A stretch of 64,000 bases of DNA from Erysipelotrichia bacterium (GTDB lineage Bacteria; Bacillota_I; Bacilli_A; Erysipelotrichales; Erysipelotrichaceae). The notes beneath the pieces are model-generated. The model was not told the DNA's origin. It made no database searches and saw nothing but the letters and a program-made list of their open reading frames with translations. Both the position numbers and the translations under genes were made by a program. Shown one piece after another: positions 36,650 through 44,819 of this stretch (positions are counted from its first letter, which is position 1; each line of letters opens with the position of its first letter). The stretch covers positions 34,550 through 98,549 of the forward strand of contig JAGXSD010000058.1 in assembly GCA_018333955.1 (NCBI GenBank), read 5' to 3'.

Positions 36650-37779
36650 AGTTTAAATTCGAGCCAACTTTGAAAAATACAATCCTTGGATTCACAATTT
36701 CTGGAATATTAATTGTAACCTTTACATTAATTGCACTAAACTTTAATCTTGTGATTTCAGCCATAAGTTCTATGTCAGCATTACTATTGCCTTTTATTGT
36801 GGGGTTCACTTTGGCATTCTTAATGTCCCCACTTCAAAATTTCATTGAGAAGAGACTACTAAAAAACTTAAGTTTGAAACAACGATTCAAACGAATCATT
36901 TCCACTTTCTTTTCACTTGTATTTACATTAAGTGTCCTCATTGGATTGTTTGTGGTAGTAACCCCACAACTGATCTCTTCAATCAATACGCTCATTGATC
37001 AGATTCCATCCTATATTGATTCGACTAATGCATTTATTGATCAACTCATTGCGCAACTCAATATAGAAGCCGAGGCAACCCTCTTTCTTCAGGATATTAC
37101 AGCAGAAATACTTCAAAACATTAACCAGCTTGGGCGAGAATTTCTACCAAATTTGCTTTCAATGAGTATTAATTTATTAACTCTAATCTTTAGACTTATA
37201 GTGGGGATTATCATTGCTGTTTATATGCTTTTAGAAAAAGAGAGATTTGCGAATCAAGTCAGTAAACTTGTATTAGCAATAGTGCCAAGTGATGACGCCA
37301 AGATTGTGTTTAAAGTCTCTAATCTTGCGAAAGATAAGTTTAATCAATTTATTCTAGGAAAAACAGTCGACTCAATAATCGTCGGAATCATATCCTTTGT
37401 GTTCATGAGTCTTCTACAATGGCCTTACGCCTTACTTATATCCGTGATTATTGGAATCACCAATATGATCCCAGTCTTTGGACCATTCATTGGAGCAGTG
37501 CCAGGGGTGCTCATCCTATTTATTGTATCTCCAAGTACAGCCTTATGGTTCATCCTATTTATCATTGTCCTTCAACAAATCGATGGTAACATCATCGGTC
37601 CAAAGATCTTGGGGGATTCATTAGGATTACCAACCTTATGGATTATGTTTGCGATAATTGTAGGAGGGGGTTTCTTTGGCATCTTAGGTATGTTCTTAGG
37701 AGTTCCAGTCTTTGCGGTCATTTATGTCATCATTAAAGAAACGGTAGCTTTAAAACTTAAAGATAAAGGCATTGAATAA
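36646..37779 (+). CDS. AI-2E family transporter (YdbI/PerM-like permease)
   Basis: A 377-residue polytopic protein with about eight hydrophobic helices and a charged central soluble loop. The segment IGITNMIPVFGPFIGAVPGV and the C-terminal GNIIGPKILGDSLGLPTLW are diagnostic for the AI-2E/PerM family. Members export autoinducer-2 or act as Na+/H+ antiporters; which applies here cannot be told. It overlaps nadE by four bases and ends at a strong terminator. Confidence 0.87.
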   Translation: MKFKFEPTLKNTILGFTISGILIVTFTLIALNFNLVISAISSMSALLLPFIVGFTLAFLMSPLQNFIEKRLLKNLSLKQRFKRIISTFFSLVFTLSVLIGLFVVVTPQLISSINTLIDQIPSYIDSTNAFIDQLIAQLNIEAEATLFLQDITAEILQNINQLGREFLPNLLSMSINLLTLIFRLIVGIIIAVYMLLEKERFANQVSKLVLAIVPSDDAKIVFKVSNLAKDKFNQFILGKTVDSIIVGIISFVFMSLLQWPYALLISVIIGITNMIPVFGPFIGAVPGVLILFIVSPSTALWFILFIIVLQQIDGNIIGPKILGDSLGLPTLWIMFAIIVGGGFFGILGMFLGVPVFAVIYVIIKETVALKLKDKGIE

Positions 37780-37811
37780 AAAGAACTTGGATCATGATCC
37801 AAGTTCTTTTT
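37778..37811. terminator. Bidirectional terminator between the AI-2E gene and glnN
   Basis: Perfect palindrome with 17-base arms (37778-37794 and 37795-37811) ending in T-runs on both strands. It begins at the stop codon of the permease gene. Confidence 0.88.
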
Positions 37812-37814
37812 ATT

Positions 37815-39878
37815 TTAGAAACTAAATAGTAAATCAGTATATGTTGGAATAGGGTATAAGTCATGATCCATGAGTGATTCAATCTTATCAGCCACTTCAC
37901 GACATACGACCATATGTGGTCTAACAATCTCATTGAAGAGTTTACCTTTAGCACGGATATCATCCATCTTTTGGCCTTCTTCCACAAGAAGTTGTAATGT
38001 TTTCACTAAATCATAAGCATCATCCACAAGTTTAGAAAGTTCACTCACTTTATCACTTGCGAATCGTGAAGTGCTTACTAGTGAAGCGTGATGAATATCT
38101 TTAAGTGCTGCAGGAAGGATAAACTTCAGTAGTAACTCACTTAATGAGCGAGCTTCAAATAAGACAGCACGATAGAATTGTTCATGAAGAATTTCGACGC
38201 GTGCATGGACTTCCTTATCTGTGTATACTCCTTGACGTGCAAACATGGCTAAGGTTGCGGGTTCGAGATAGGAATCAATGGACTCATTAAATGATTTGAT
38301 ATTAGGGAGTCCACGACGCTCTGCTTCATCAACCCAAGCTTGAGAATACCCATCCCCTGAGAAAAGAATACGCTCATGTTTTGTGAAGCGAGTAATCAAT
38401 ACATCCATAATGCTTTCACGAATATCCTTTTGACTGGATTCGATTTCTTTCGCAATCATTGCGAGTTCATCCGCAAGTGCAGCGTTTAAAATGGTATTTG
38501 TGGTGGCGGCTGAACGAGATGAGCCTACCATTCTAAATTCAAATTTTGAACCAGTGAATGCGAATGGAGAAGTTCGGTTACGATCTGAGAATTCTTTAGG
38601 CATTTCTTTAAGGTTTGAAAGTGGTGAATGAACTTCACGAGTCTTAGTAATCGATGCGACACCATTTGCTAAAGAGCGAAGTAAATCTTCAAGAGTTGAT
38701 CCTAGGTATACAGAAATAATAGCAGGAGGGGCTTCATTCGCTCCTAAACGATGATCATTTCCAGCACCAGAGGCAGACATCCGAAGAAGAGTAGGGTATT
38801 TATCAACCACAGCTAGAACGGCCACTACAAACACTAAGAAACGCAAATTGCTTCCAGGTTCATCACTTGGATCAAATAAGTTCAATCCAGTATCCGTTTG
38901 AAGAGACCAGTTATTGTGTTTGCCTGATCCATTAATCCCCGCAAATGGTTTTTCATGAAGTAGGCATTCTAATCCATGCTTTTTCGCTGTTTTCTTTAAA
39001 ATGTCCATAATCAATTGGTTTTGATCAATTGCAATATGTGCAGGAGCATACATAGGAACAATTTCAAATTGATTAAAGGCTACTTCGTTATGTTCTACTT
39101 TTGAGTAAATACCAAGAGCCCAACATGCCTCATTGACATCTTCCATAAATGCATTCACATTTTCAGAGATCGATCCGAAGTAATGATCTTCAGAGTCTTG
39201 TCCTTTGGCTGGAGGTTGTCCAATTAAAGTTCTTCCAGTGAGTTTTAGGTCAAGACGTTTCTTAAACAAATCAGCATCAATCAAGAAATATTCTTGTTCC
39301 TGACCTAGTGTTGGTGTGACACTTTTGACTTCGGTGTCTCCAAGTAAATGTAGAACTTTAGTGGCTTCCTTTGAAAGAGCACGCATGGAGCGAAGCAAAG
39401 GAGTCTTCTTATCAAGTGCTTCCCCATTAAATGATACGAAAACACTTGGGATACAAAGTACATGTCCACGAATAAATGCAGGAGATGTAATATCCCAATA
39501 GGTATAACCACGAGCTTCAAATGTTGCGCGTAATCCACCACTTGGGAATGATGAACCATCAGCTTCCCCTTTGATTAGTGCTTTTCCAGAAAAACGTGTG
39601 ATAGGGACACCATTATCATTGGATTCTAAGAAGGCATCATGTTTTTCAGCTGTGTTGCCCGTCATTGGTTGGAACCAATGGGAATAATGGGTTGCTCCTT
39701 GTTCAATAGCCCAAGTCTTCATGACATGAGCAATGGCATCAGCTACAGCAGGTTCAAGTGCTGTTTCATGAGCTAAAGCTTCTTTCCATTGTTCATAGAT
39801 AGGACTCGGTAGACGATCTTTCAAAACCTTGTTATGACATAAATTCTTTCCAAAAGCATCTATACTTGACTTGTGCAT
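37815..39878 (-). CDS. glnN: Glutamine synthetase type III
   Basis: A 687-residue GSIII, the large form found in Bacteroidetes and some Bacillota. It combines ammonia and glutamate with ATP. FQPMTGNTAEKHDAF, GRTLIGQPPAKGQDSEDHYFGSI, PFAGINGSGKHNNWS and GNDHRLGANEAPPAI are class-III signatures. The protein is slightly shorter than the usual 700-730. The promoter at 39910-39938 is strong. I see no GlnR-type site, but a partial dyad (CCTTGCA/TGCAAGG) surrounds the promoter. Confidence 0.95.
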   Translation of the reverse strand: MHKSSIDAFGKNLCHNKVLKDRLPSPIYEQWKEALAHETALEPAVADAIAHVMKTWAIEQGATHYSHWFQPMTGNTAEKHDAFLESNDNGVPITRFSGKALIKGEADGSSFPSGGLRATFEARGYTYWDITSPAFIRGHVLCIPSVFVSFNGEALDKKTPLLRSMRALSKEATKVLHLLGDTEVKSVTPTLGQEQEYFLIDADLFKKRLDLKLTGRTLIGQPPAKGQDSEDHYFGSISENVNAFMEDVNEACWALGIYSKVEHNEVAFNQFEIVPMYAPAHIAIDQNQLIMDILKKTAKKHGLECLLHEKPFAGINGSGKHNNWSLQTDTGLNLFDPSDEPGSNLRFLVFVVAVLAVVDKYPTLLRMSASGAGNDHRLGANEAPPAIISVYLGSTLEDLLRSLANGVASITKTREVHSPLSNLKEMPKEFSDRNRTSPFAFTGSKFEFRMVGSSRSAATTNTILNAALADELAMIAKEIESSQKDIRESIMDVLITRFTKHERILFSGDGYSQAWVDEAERRGLPNIKSFNESIDSYLEPATLAMFARQGVYTDKEVHARVEILHEQFYRAVLFEARSLSELLLKFILPAALKDIHHASLVSTSRFASDKVSELSKLVDDAYDLVKTLQLLVEEGQKMDDIRAKGKLFNEIVRPHMVVCREVADKIESLMDHDLYPIPTYTDLLFSF

Positions 39879-39909
39879 AATTTATTCTCCCCTTGCATAA
39901 TATGGAAGT

Positions 39910-39938
39910 ATTTTAGGGGAAACATCAAACAATTGCAA
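39910..39938 (-). promoter_or_regulatory. Promoter of glnN
   Basis: Minus strand: TTGCAA (39933-39938), 17-bp spacer, TAAAAT (39910-39915). CCTTGCA and TGCAAGG flank it as a dyad that could be regulatory. Confidence 0.7.
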
Positions 39939-39952
39939 GGATTATTTTCAAT

Positions 39953-39986
39953 AAAAAAGCGTTTAATATTGATTAAACGCTTTTTT
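39953..39986. terminator. Terminator downstream of the NifU-like gene
   Basis: Stem of 15 bp (39953-39967 with 39972-39986) with a four-base loop and T-runs on both strands. It separates the NifU-like gene from the glnN promoter. Confidence 0.88.
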
Positions 39987-39987
39987 A

Positions 39988-40227
39988 TTAATCTTCGACG
40001 AGTACAACTTCAGTAACAAAGGGAATTTCATCCGTTAAAATCGCTTCAACTCCCATTTTATATGTTGTATCGGTTGCACCACAACCTACACATGCTCCTA
40101 GCAAACGTAGGGTGACGACTCCGTCATCGTTGACATCCACAAATTCAACATCACCACCGTCACGCTGAATATAAGGTCTGATCTTTTCGATGGTATCTGC
40201 AATTTGGTCGATATATTGTTCTCTCAC
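39988..40227 (-). CDS. NifU C-terminal (Nfu) domain Fe-S carrier protein
   Basis: A 79-residue stand-alone Nfu domain that carries assembled Fe-S clusters. The cluster-binding CxxC is in LLGACVGCGATD (cysteines near residues 46 and 49), preceded by the typical IRPYIQRDGGDVEFV. The start is a GTG six bases after AAGGAGG. The frame remains open upstream for 77 more codons, but that stretch is antisense to the S1 gene and has no family features. It likely serves targets such as the Rnf or U32 proteins; that link is inference. Confidence 0.9.
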   Translation of the reverse strand: MREQYIDQIADTIEKIRPYIQRDGGDVEFVDVNDDGVVTLRLLGACVGCGATDTTYKMGVEAILTDEIPFVTEVVLVED

Positions 40228-40308
40228 AAGACACCTCCTTATCATCGTTATTATAGCACAAAGGATAAAGTGAGTGTGATATAATGAGCATGAACATGAG
40301 GTAGTGGT

Positions 40309-40671
40309 ATGTATAAAGTTGGACAAGTGGTTGTGGGAAAAATTAGCGGCATTCAGCCATATGGTGCATTTGTCGTCATCGATGATAACACAACGGGTCT
40401 TATACATATATCTGAGATGAGTGACTACTATGTTAAGGATATTGGTTTGTACGTTCAATTAAATGATCAAGTTTATTTGAAAGTCTTAGAAGTATCTGAA
40501 GATGGTCGTCAACTTAAATTATCGCTTAAAGCTGTTTATCAAAGACCTTTAAGACGATTTAGAGCGCGTGAATTAAATCAAAGATTACCACAAAGTAATT
40601 TAGGATTTAAATCATTAGCACAAAAACTACCTGAATGGATAACACAGTGGAAAGGGAAATACCATGATTAA
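40309..40671 (+). CDS. S1-domain RNA-binding protein (YugI/GSP13-like)
   Basis: A 120-residue protein with one S1 domain at residues 1-75 (VGQVVVGKISGIQPYGAFVV, GLIHISEM, and LKLSLKAV), followed by a basic tail. It resembles B. subtilis YugI (general stress protein 13), which binds ribosomes. In Bacillus, yugI also lies near pgi, as here. A GAGGT box precedes the ATG and an extended -10 (TGATATAAT, -10 at 40280-40285) lies upstream. It overlaps pgi by eight bases. Confidence 0.87.
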   Translation: MYKVGQVVVGKISGIQPYGAFVVIDDNTTGLIHISEMSDYYVKDIGLYVQLNDQVYLKVLEVSEDGRQLKLSLKAVYQRPLRRFRARELNQRLPQSNLGFKSLAQKLPEWITQWKGKYHD

Positions 40672-41932
40672 AGTTGATTTAACACACGCAAAGCTTGCTT
40701 CTTCCATTTTTGAAAAGCAAAATGATGTCTCTCGTATTCATACTTGGATTCATGAAAAATCGTATAAAGGTTCTGATTATTTAGGATGGGTGGACTGGCC
40801 ACTTAATTATGATAGTGATGAATTTGAGCGCATAATCACTGCTGCGAAAACCATTCGAGAAAATGGTGATGTACTACTTGTATGTGGTGTTGGTGGTTCT
40901 TATTTAGGTGCTCGTGCAGCCATTGAGTTTGTAAAGGGATTATATGATGAAAGTTCACCAAAGATTTACTATGTGGGAAACACGTTCTCTTCAACAGCAC
41001 TCCTTCAAATTCTTAAGAATATTGAAGGTAAATCGGTGTATGTGAACGTCATCTCAAAATCGGGAACGACGACAGAAACAGCGTTAGCATTCAGAATGAT
41101 TCGTTTAAAAATGCAAGAGTGGTATGGTGAGGAGGCGAAACATCGTATCTTTGCGACGACAGACAAAGCTCGTGGTACCCTTAAGCAACTCTCAAACCAA
41201 ATGGGATATGAAACATTTACGATTCCTGATGATGTTGGGGGAAGATACTCTGTCTTTACATCTGTGGGACTATTACCTATCGCAGCTGCGGGAGTTGATA
41301 TTCGTGCTTTGATGCAAGGATCGCTAGATGCTTATCATGATCTTAATACAGATGATTTAGCCCTTAATCCTGCATATCAATATGCGGTTGCTCGTAAGCT
41401 ATTAGAATCAAGCGGTAAATCAGTGGAGATAATGGTATCCTATGAAAGTCATTTTGCCATGTTAGCAGAATGGTGGAAGCAACTATTTGGGGAATCAGAA
41501 GGGAAAGAAGGTAAAGGATTATTTCCAGCCTCAGTCATCAATTCAACTGATTTACACTCTATGGGACAATTTATACAAGAAGGTAAAAAAGTGTTCTTTG
41601 AATCTGTGCTTAGAGTCAATGAAGTACTTCTTGATGGAGTTGTATTATCCAGTGAGAATGATACTGATCAAATTAACTATTTAGCAGGAAAGTCATTACA
41701 TTGGGTCAACCAACAAGCTTTACTTGGAACTTTATCAGCACATGTCGATGAAGGGAATGTTCCAAATATCTTGATTGATATACCAAAACATGATGCATAT
41801 ACTTTTGGATATCTCATTTACTTCTACTTCAAGGCAGTGGCTATGAGTGTCTATATGGATGATGTGAATCCATTTGACCAACCTGGTGTTGAAGTCTACA
41901 AACGTAATATGTTTAAGTTACTTGGGAAATAA
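40664..41932 (+). CDS. pgi: Glucose-6-phosphate isomerase
   Basis: A 422-residue glycolytic enzyme interconverting glucose-6-phosphate and fructose-6-phosphate. VGGSYLGARAAIEF, the phosphate-binding VISKSGTTTET and EWWKQLFGESEGKEGKG with the catalytic glutamate are present. It is slightly shorter than Bacillus Pgi (about 450). The start lies eight bases inside the S1 gene. Confidence 0.96.
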   Translation: MIKVDLTHAKLASSIFEKQNDVSRIHTWIHEKSYKGSDYLGWVDWPLNYDSDEFERIITAAKTIRENGDVLLVCGVGGSYLGARAAIEFVKGLYDESSPKIYYVGNTFSSTALLQILKNIEGKSVYVNVISKSGTTTETALAFRMIRLKMQEWYGEEAKHRIFATTDKARGTLKQLSNQMGYETFTIPDDVGGRYSVFTSVGLLPIAAAGVDIRALMQGSLDAYHDLNTDDLALNPAYQYAVARKLLESSGKSVEIMVSYESHFAMLAEWWKQLFGESEGKEGKGLFPASVINSTDLHSMGQFIQEGKKVFFESVLRVNEVLLDGVVLSSENDTDQINYLAGKSLHWVNQQALLGTLSAHVDEGNVPNILIDIPKHDAYTFGYLIYFYFKAVAMSVYMDDVNPFDQPGVEVYKRNMFKLLGK

Positions 41933-41944
41933 TCTAAAGACATC

Positions 41945-42133
41945 ATGAAAGCAATACTTAAACTTGGTGTGATCTTTTTGATCATGTTGACACCTGCATT
42001 AATATCAATGCTCTTCAGTTTTGAATATGAACTTCTTCAAGGGCAATATGTTGTCTATGGACTTTCTACGATTGCGATTATGTTTGGACTTTGGTTAATC
42101 AAGACCGAGTTTATTGATCACATAGAAGAATAA
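41945..42133 (+). CDS. Small two-helix membrane protein
   Basis: A 62-residue protein with two hydrophobic helices (about residues 5-24 and 34-52) and an acidic tail. It starts 12 bases after pgi, without a strong ribosome site, and ends before a terminator. No family is recognised. It may be a real small gene of the pgi operon, but the support is only its position and hydrophobicity. Confidence 0.5.
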   Translation: MKAILKLGVIFLIMLTPALISMLFSFEYELLQGQYVVYGLSTIAIMFGLWLIKTEFIDHIEE

Positions 42134-42148
42134 ACACTAAACAATGAA

Positions 42149-42180
42149 AAAGACTAACTTAGAGAAATAAGTTAGTCTTT
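42149..42180. terminator. Bidirectional terminator between the pgi operon and apbE
   Basis: Stem of 13 bp (42149-42161 with 42168-42180), six-base loop, T-rich on the plus strand and A-rich before the stem for use on the minus strand. Confidence 0.85.
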
Positions 42181-42184
42181 GTTT

Positions 42185-43339
42185 TTATCTAAATCCTGCT
42201 GCGTAAGGGATTAAATTCTCAGTCATCCCAAACCAGACATCAAGATATTCTACTCTTCCAAATCCATCGACAAATTCTTGAGTCCCTTCTTTTGTTTCAA
42301 GAAGAGAACTATCAGGACGTTTATTTTCATCAAATACCCAAATGGCACCAAAGAATTGATCAGGATATGCTGCTTGAAGTCGTGCTAAGAAAACTTGGCC
42401 TTCTTCAAGTGTTTTTAAAAACAAGATGGTAGATAAGGTATCTCCAATTGTAGCATCTTCACTAATCACAACTACATTTCTAAAATGATTTTCTGGTAGT
42501 TGTGTTTTAGGATTAATGAGATGATGATAGAAAGTTCCGTTTTCATCAATATAGTTTTGTTGGTCAATACCTGAAGTTGATATCGCTACATTAAATGGCA
42601 TTTCTACATTTATGACACCATTCGCAACTCCAATATTCCAAGGTTTATTTTCTTCTTTTAGTCCTAATAAGTTAATGGAAGAAAGCCCTGCAGAAACAAG
42701 TGCTCGTGTAAGTCCTGCTTCAATGATTGCTTCACTGGCCATATCTGCTGCATATCCTTTAGCAATCCCACCAAGATCTAAGCTTGCGCAAGAACGAGTA
42801 AGGAAAATTGTTGATTGGACTTCATCAATTTGGACTAAATCCCATCCAATGCATTCTGCTGCTTCTTGTAGTCTTACTAAATCAGGTGTTGGTCCTAGTC
42901 CACCATTGGCTTTGGCGATTTCACGATATTCATGCCAAATCTCAAAGATTGCACCCGCAGTCACATCAAAGATTCCATTAGATAAATCGTACATCTCACG
43001 TGATAATTTTAGTAATTCAATCACACGTGGATCGACTTTAACTGGGGCAATTCCTGCCATCTTATTGACAGTATAGATGGAGTTAACTCCTTCATATTCA
43101 GCGTAGCGATCAAAATGTGTATTGAGTTCAGATATTGTTGCGCGAAACAAATCAAATTTCTTATCAAAATCATTTTTTGATCTGGTTAAGCCAATGAGTC
43201 TAAACTCAGTATTAAATCCTGCAGTAACAGTGATATTACTAAATCGTTCTATTTGTAGTGCTTGACGAATTTGAACCATTGCGATTACGATAATCACAAA
43301 AGCAATGAGTCCAGCACGAAACCATTTGTTTTCTAACAT
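42185..43339 (-). CDS. apbE: FAD:protein FMN transferase ApbE, membrane-anchored
   Basis: A 384-residue flavinyltransferase that moves FMN from FAD onto a Thr/Ser in D-x-x-S/T-G-A-T/S motifs. It has one N-terminal anchor (residues about 8-25), no lipobox, ASLDLGGIAKGYAAD near residue 190, and the metal-binding GDTLSTILF near residue 320. The usual NAGG segment is changed to VSAGLSSINLLG. It is divergent from the rnf operon, whose RnfD and RnfG carry such motifs and are its likely substrates. AAAGGAG precedes the ATG. Confidence 0.9.
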   Translation of the reverse strand: MLENKWFRAGLIAFVIIVIAMVQIRQALQIERFSNITVTAGFNTEFRLIGLTRSKNDFDKKFDLFRATISELNTHFDRYAEYEGVNSIYTVNKMAGIAPVKVDPRVIELLKLSREMYDLSNGIFDVTAGAIFEIWHEYREIAKANGGLGPTPDLVRLQEAAECIGWDLVQIDEVQSTIFLTRSCASLDLGGIAKGYAADMASEAIIEAGLTRALVSAGLSSINLLGLKEENKPWNIGVANGVINVEMPFNVAISTSGIDQQNYIDENGTFYHHLINPKTQLPENHFRNVVVISEDATIGDTLSTILFLKTLEEGQVFLARLQAAYPDQFFGAIWVFDENKRPDSSLLETKEGTQEFVDGFGRVEYLDVWFGMTENLIPYAAGFR

Positions 43340-43450
43340 AAAAGCACTCCTTTACCGTAATAGTATACCAAAGAGACTATCAAAAAAACTTATTTTTTTG
43401 TGTGATTTGTTATAAATTTAACAATACGTATTTAAGCTTGTGAAATAGGA

Positions 43451-43459
43451 TGTTATAAT
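43451..43459 (+). promoter_or_regulatory. Extended -10 promoter of the rnf operon
   Basis: TGTTATAAT with TATAAT at 43454-43459, 62 bases before the rnfC start. The -35 is weak (TTTAAG at 43431-43436, 17-bp spacer). The leader includes a TGAC/GTCA dyad near 43470-43485. Confidence 0.5.
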
Positions 43460-43521
43460 GTCACTATGTCATGACGCATAAGGTCATTTCAAGTGTTAAG
43501 AAGGTTGAAAGGAAGGTTACT

Positions 43522-44817
43522 ATGTCAGTTTGGATTGGTTCCATGCAAAAGCATATCGAAGGCTTTAAAGAGCTAACCACTTACAACGACATTGTCAATA
43601 TCGCTGCACCTAAAGAGGTATTCATACCTTTAATTAATGGTGTTTCCACAGCGTTTGAAGTGTTGGTGAAAGAAGGGGATCGTGTTTTTGTGAATACTAA
43701 AGTTGCGGTTCGCAACGATCGATTTGAAGTGCCATTATTTTCTCCTGTCTCAGGAGTAGTAAAAGGCATCAAGAAAATCATGCATGCTTCACTCAAACCA
43801 GTGGATCATATCGTGATTGAAAATGATGAGTTGTATGAATCAACCATCACTATTCCTAAGTTGGATTTAGACAATGCAACTAAGGAAGATGTTATTGAGT
43901 TTGCGAAAGTCGCTGGTATTGTTGGTATGGGAGGTGCAGGATTCCCAACTTACTTCAAGTACCTTACTCCCGCAACACTTCATGCAGTCTTAATTAATGG
44001 GGTTGAATGTGAGCCTTATATTACTGCAGACTATCGTATGATGGAAAACTTTACTCAGGATCTTATTACTGGGTTTATTGCCATGAAGAAAATGGCCAAT
44101 GCGAATGAAGTTCACATCGCGATTAAGAAGTCTAAAAAGAAATTAATCAAGTATATTCAAGAAGCGATTAAACCATACCCATTCGCATCGATTAAAGAAG
44201 TGGATGATGTTTATCCTATGGGTTGGGAGCGTACTCTTGTGTATGCTATCTATAAGAAACGTTATGTCAAAATTCCTTGTGAAGTCAATGTGATTGTCAA
44301 TAACGCCACCACAGCGATTGCGCTAGGACAAGCTATTAATAACCAAGTCGGACCAACTCAAAAGATGGTCACTGTATCTGGTAATGGTATCAAGAACCCT
44401 GCGAACGTATTTGTGCCTGTAGGAACTCCTGCAAGTCATATTATTGCGCAACTTGGTGGATATACTGCTGAAGAGGTTACGCTTGTAGCGGGTGGCCCAA
44501 TGATGGGTAAAACAATGACTAATGATGCATGGGTGGTTACACCATATACTAACGCAATTACAATTACGCAAACTGAAAAAGTAGATTCAATGACATGCTT
44601 ACGTTGTGGAACGTGTAATGATCATTGTCCTGCAGGCTTATTGCCAGTTCGTATCAATAATGCTGAACAAGCTAAAAATGTTGATCTTATAGCACAACTT
44701 AATGCTGATTTATGTATTGAATGTGGACTATGCACCTATGTCTGTCCATCTAAATTAGAAGTGACTGAAGGGGTACGTAGAGCTAAACGTGTCCTAGCGT
44801 TGAAGAAGGGAGCTTAA
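43522..44817 (+). CDS. rnfC: Rnf complex subunit RnfC (NADH-binding, Fe-S)
   Basis: A 431-residue peripheral subunit that exchanges electrons with NAD and ferredoxin in the ion-pumping Rnf complex. Residues 1-100 form a barrel domain. GIVGMGGAGFPTYFK near residue 135 is the nucleotide/FMN-binding loop. Two [4Fe-4S] motifs lie near the C-terminus (CLRCGTCNDHC and CIECGLCTYVC). The start at MSVWIGS follows AAGGAAGG; an in-frame ATG 17 codons earlier lacks one. It opens a seven-gene operon running to 48972. Confidence 0.95.
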   Translation: MSVWIGSMQKHIEGFKELTTYNDIVNIAAPKEVFIPLINGVSTAFEVLVKEGDRVFVNTKVAVRNDRFEVPLFSPVSGVVKGIKKIMHASLKPVDHIVIENDELYESTITIPKLDLDNATKEDVIEFAKVAGIVGMGGAGFPTYFKYLTPATLHAVLINGVECEPYITADYRMMENFTQDLITGFIAMKKMANANEVHIAIKKSKKKLIKYIQEAIKPYPFASIKEVDDVYPMGWERTLVYAIYKKRYVKIPCEVNVIVNNATTAIALGQAINNQVGPTQKMVTVSGNGIKNPANVFVPVGTPASHIIAQLGGYTAEEVTLVAGGPMMGKTMTNDAWVVTPYTNAITITQTEKVDSMTCLRCGTCNDHCPAGLLPVRINNAEQAKNVDLIAQLNADLCIECGLCTYVCPSKLEVTEGVRRAKRVLALKKGA

Positions 44818-44819
44818 TC

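Noticed and set aside
40228..40458. N-terminal extension of the NifU-like protein by 77 codons
   Set aside because: It is antisense to the S1-domain gene, low in family features, and a GTG with a perfect AAGGAGG box starts the conserved domain.
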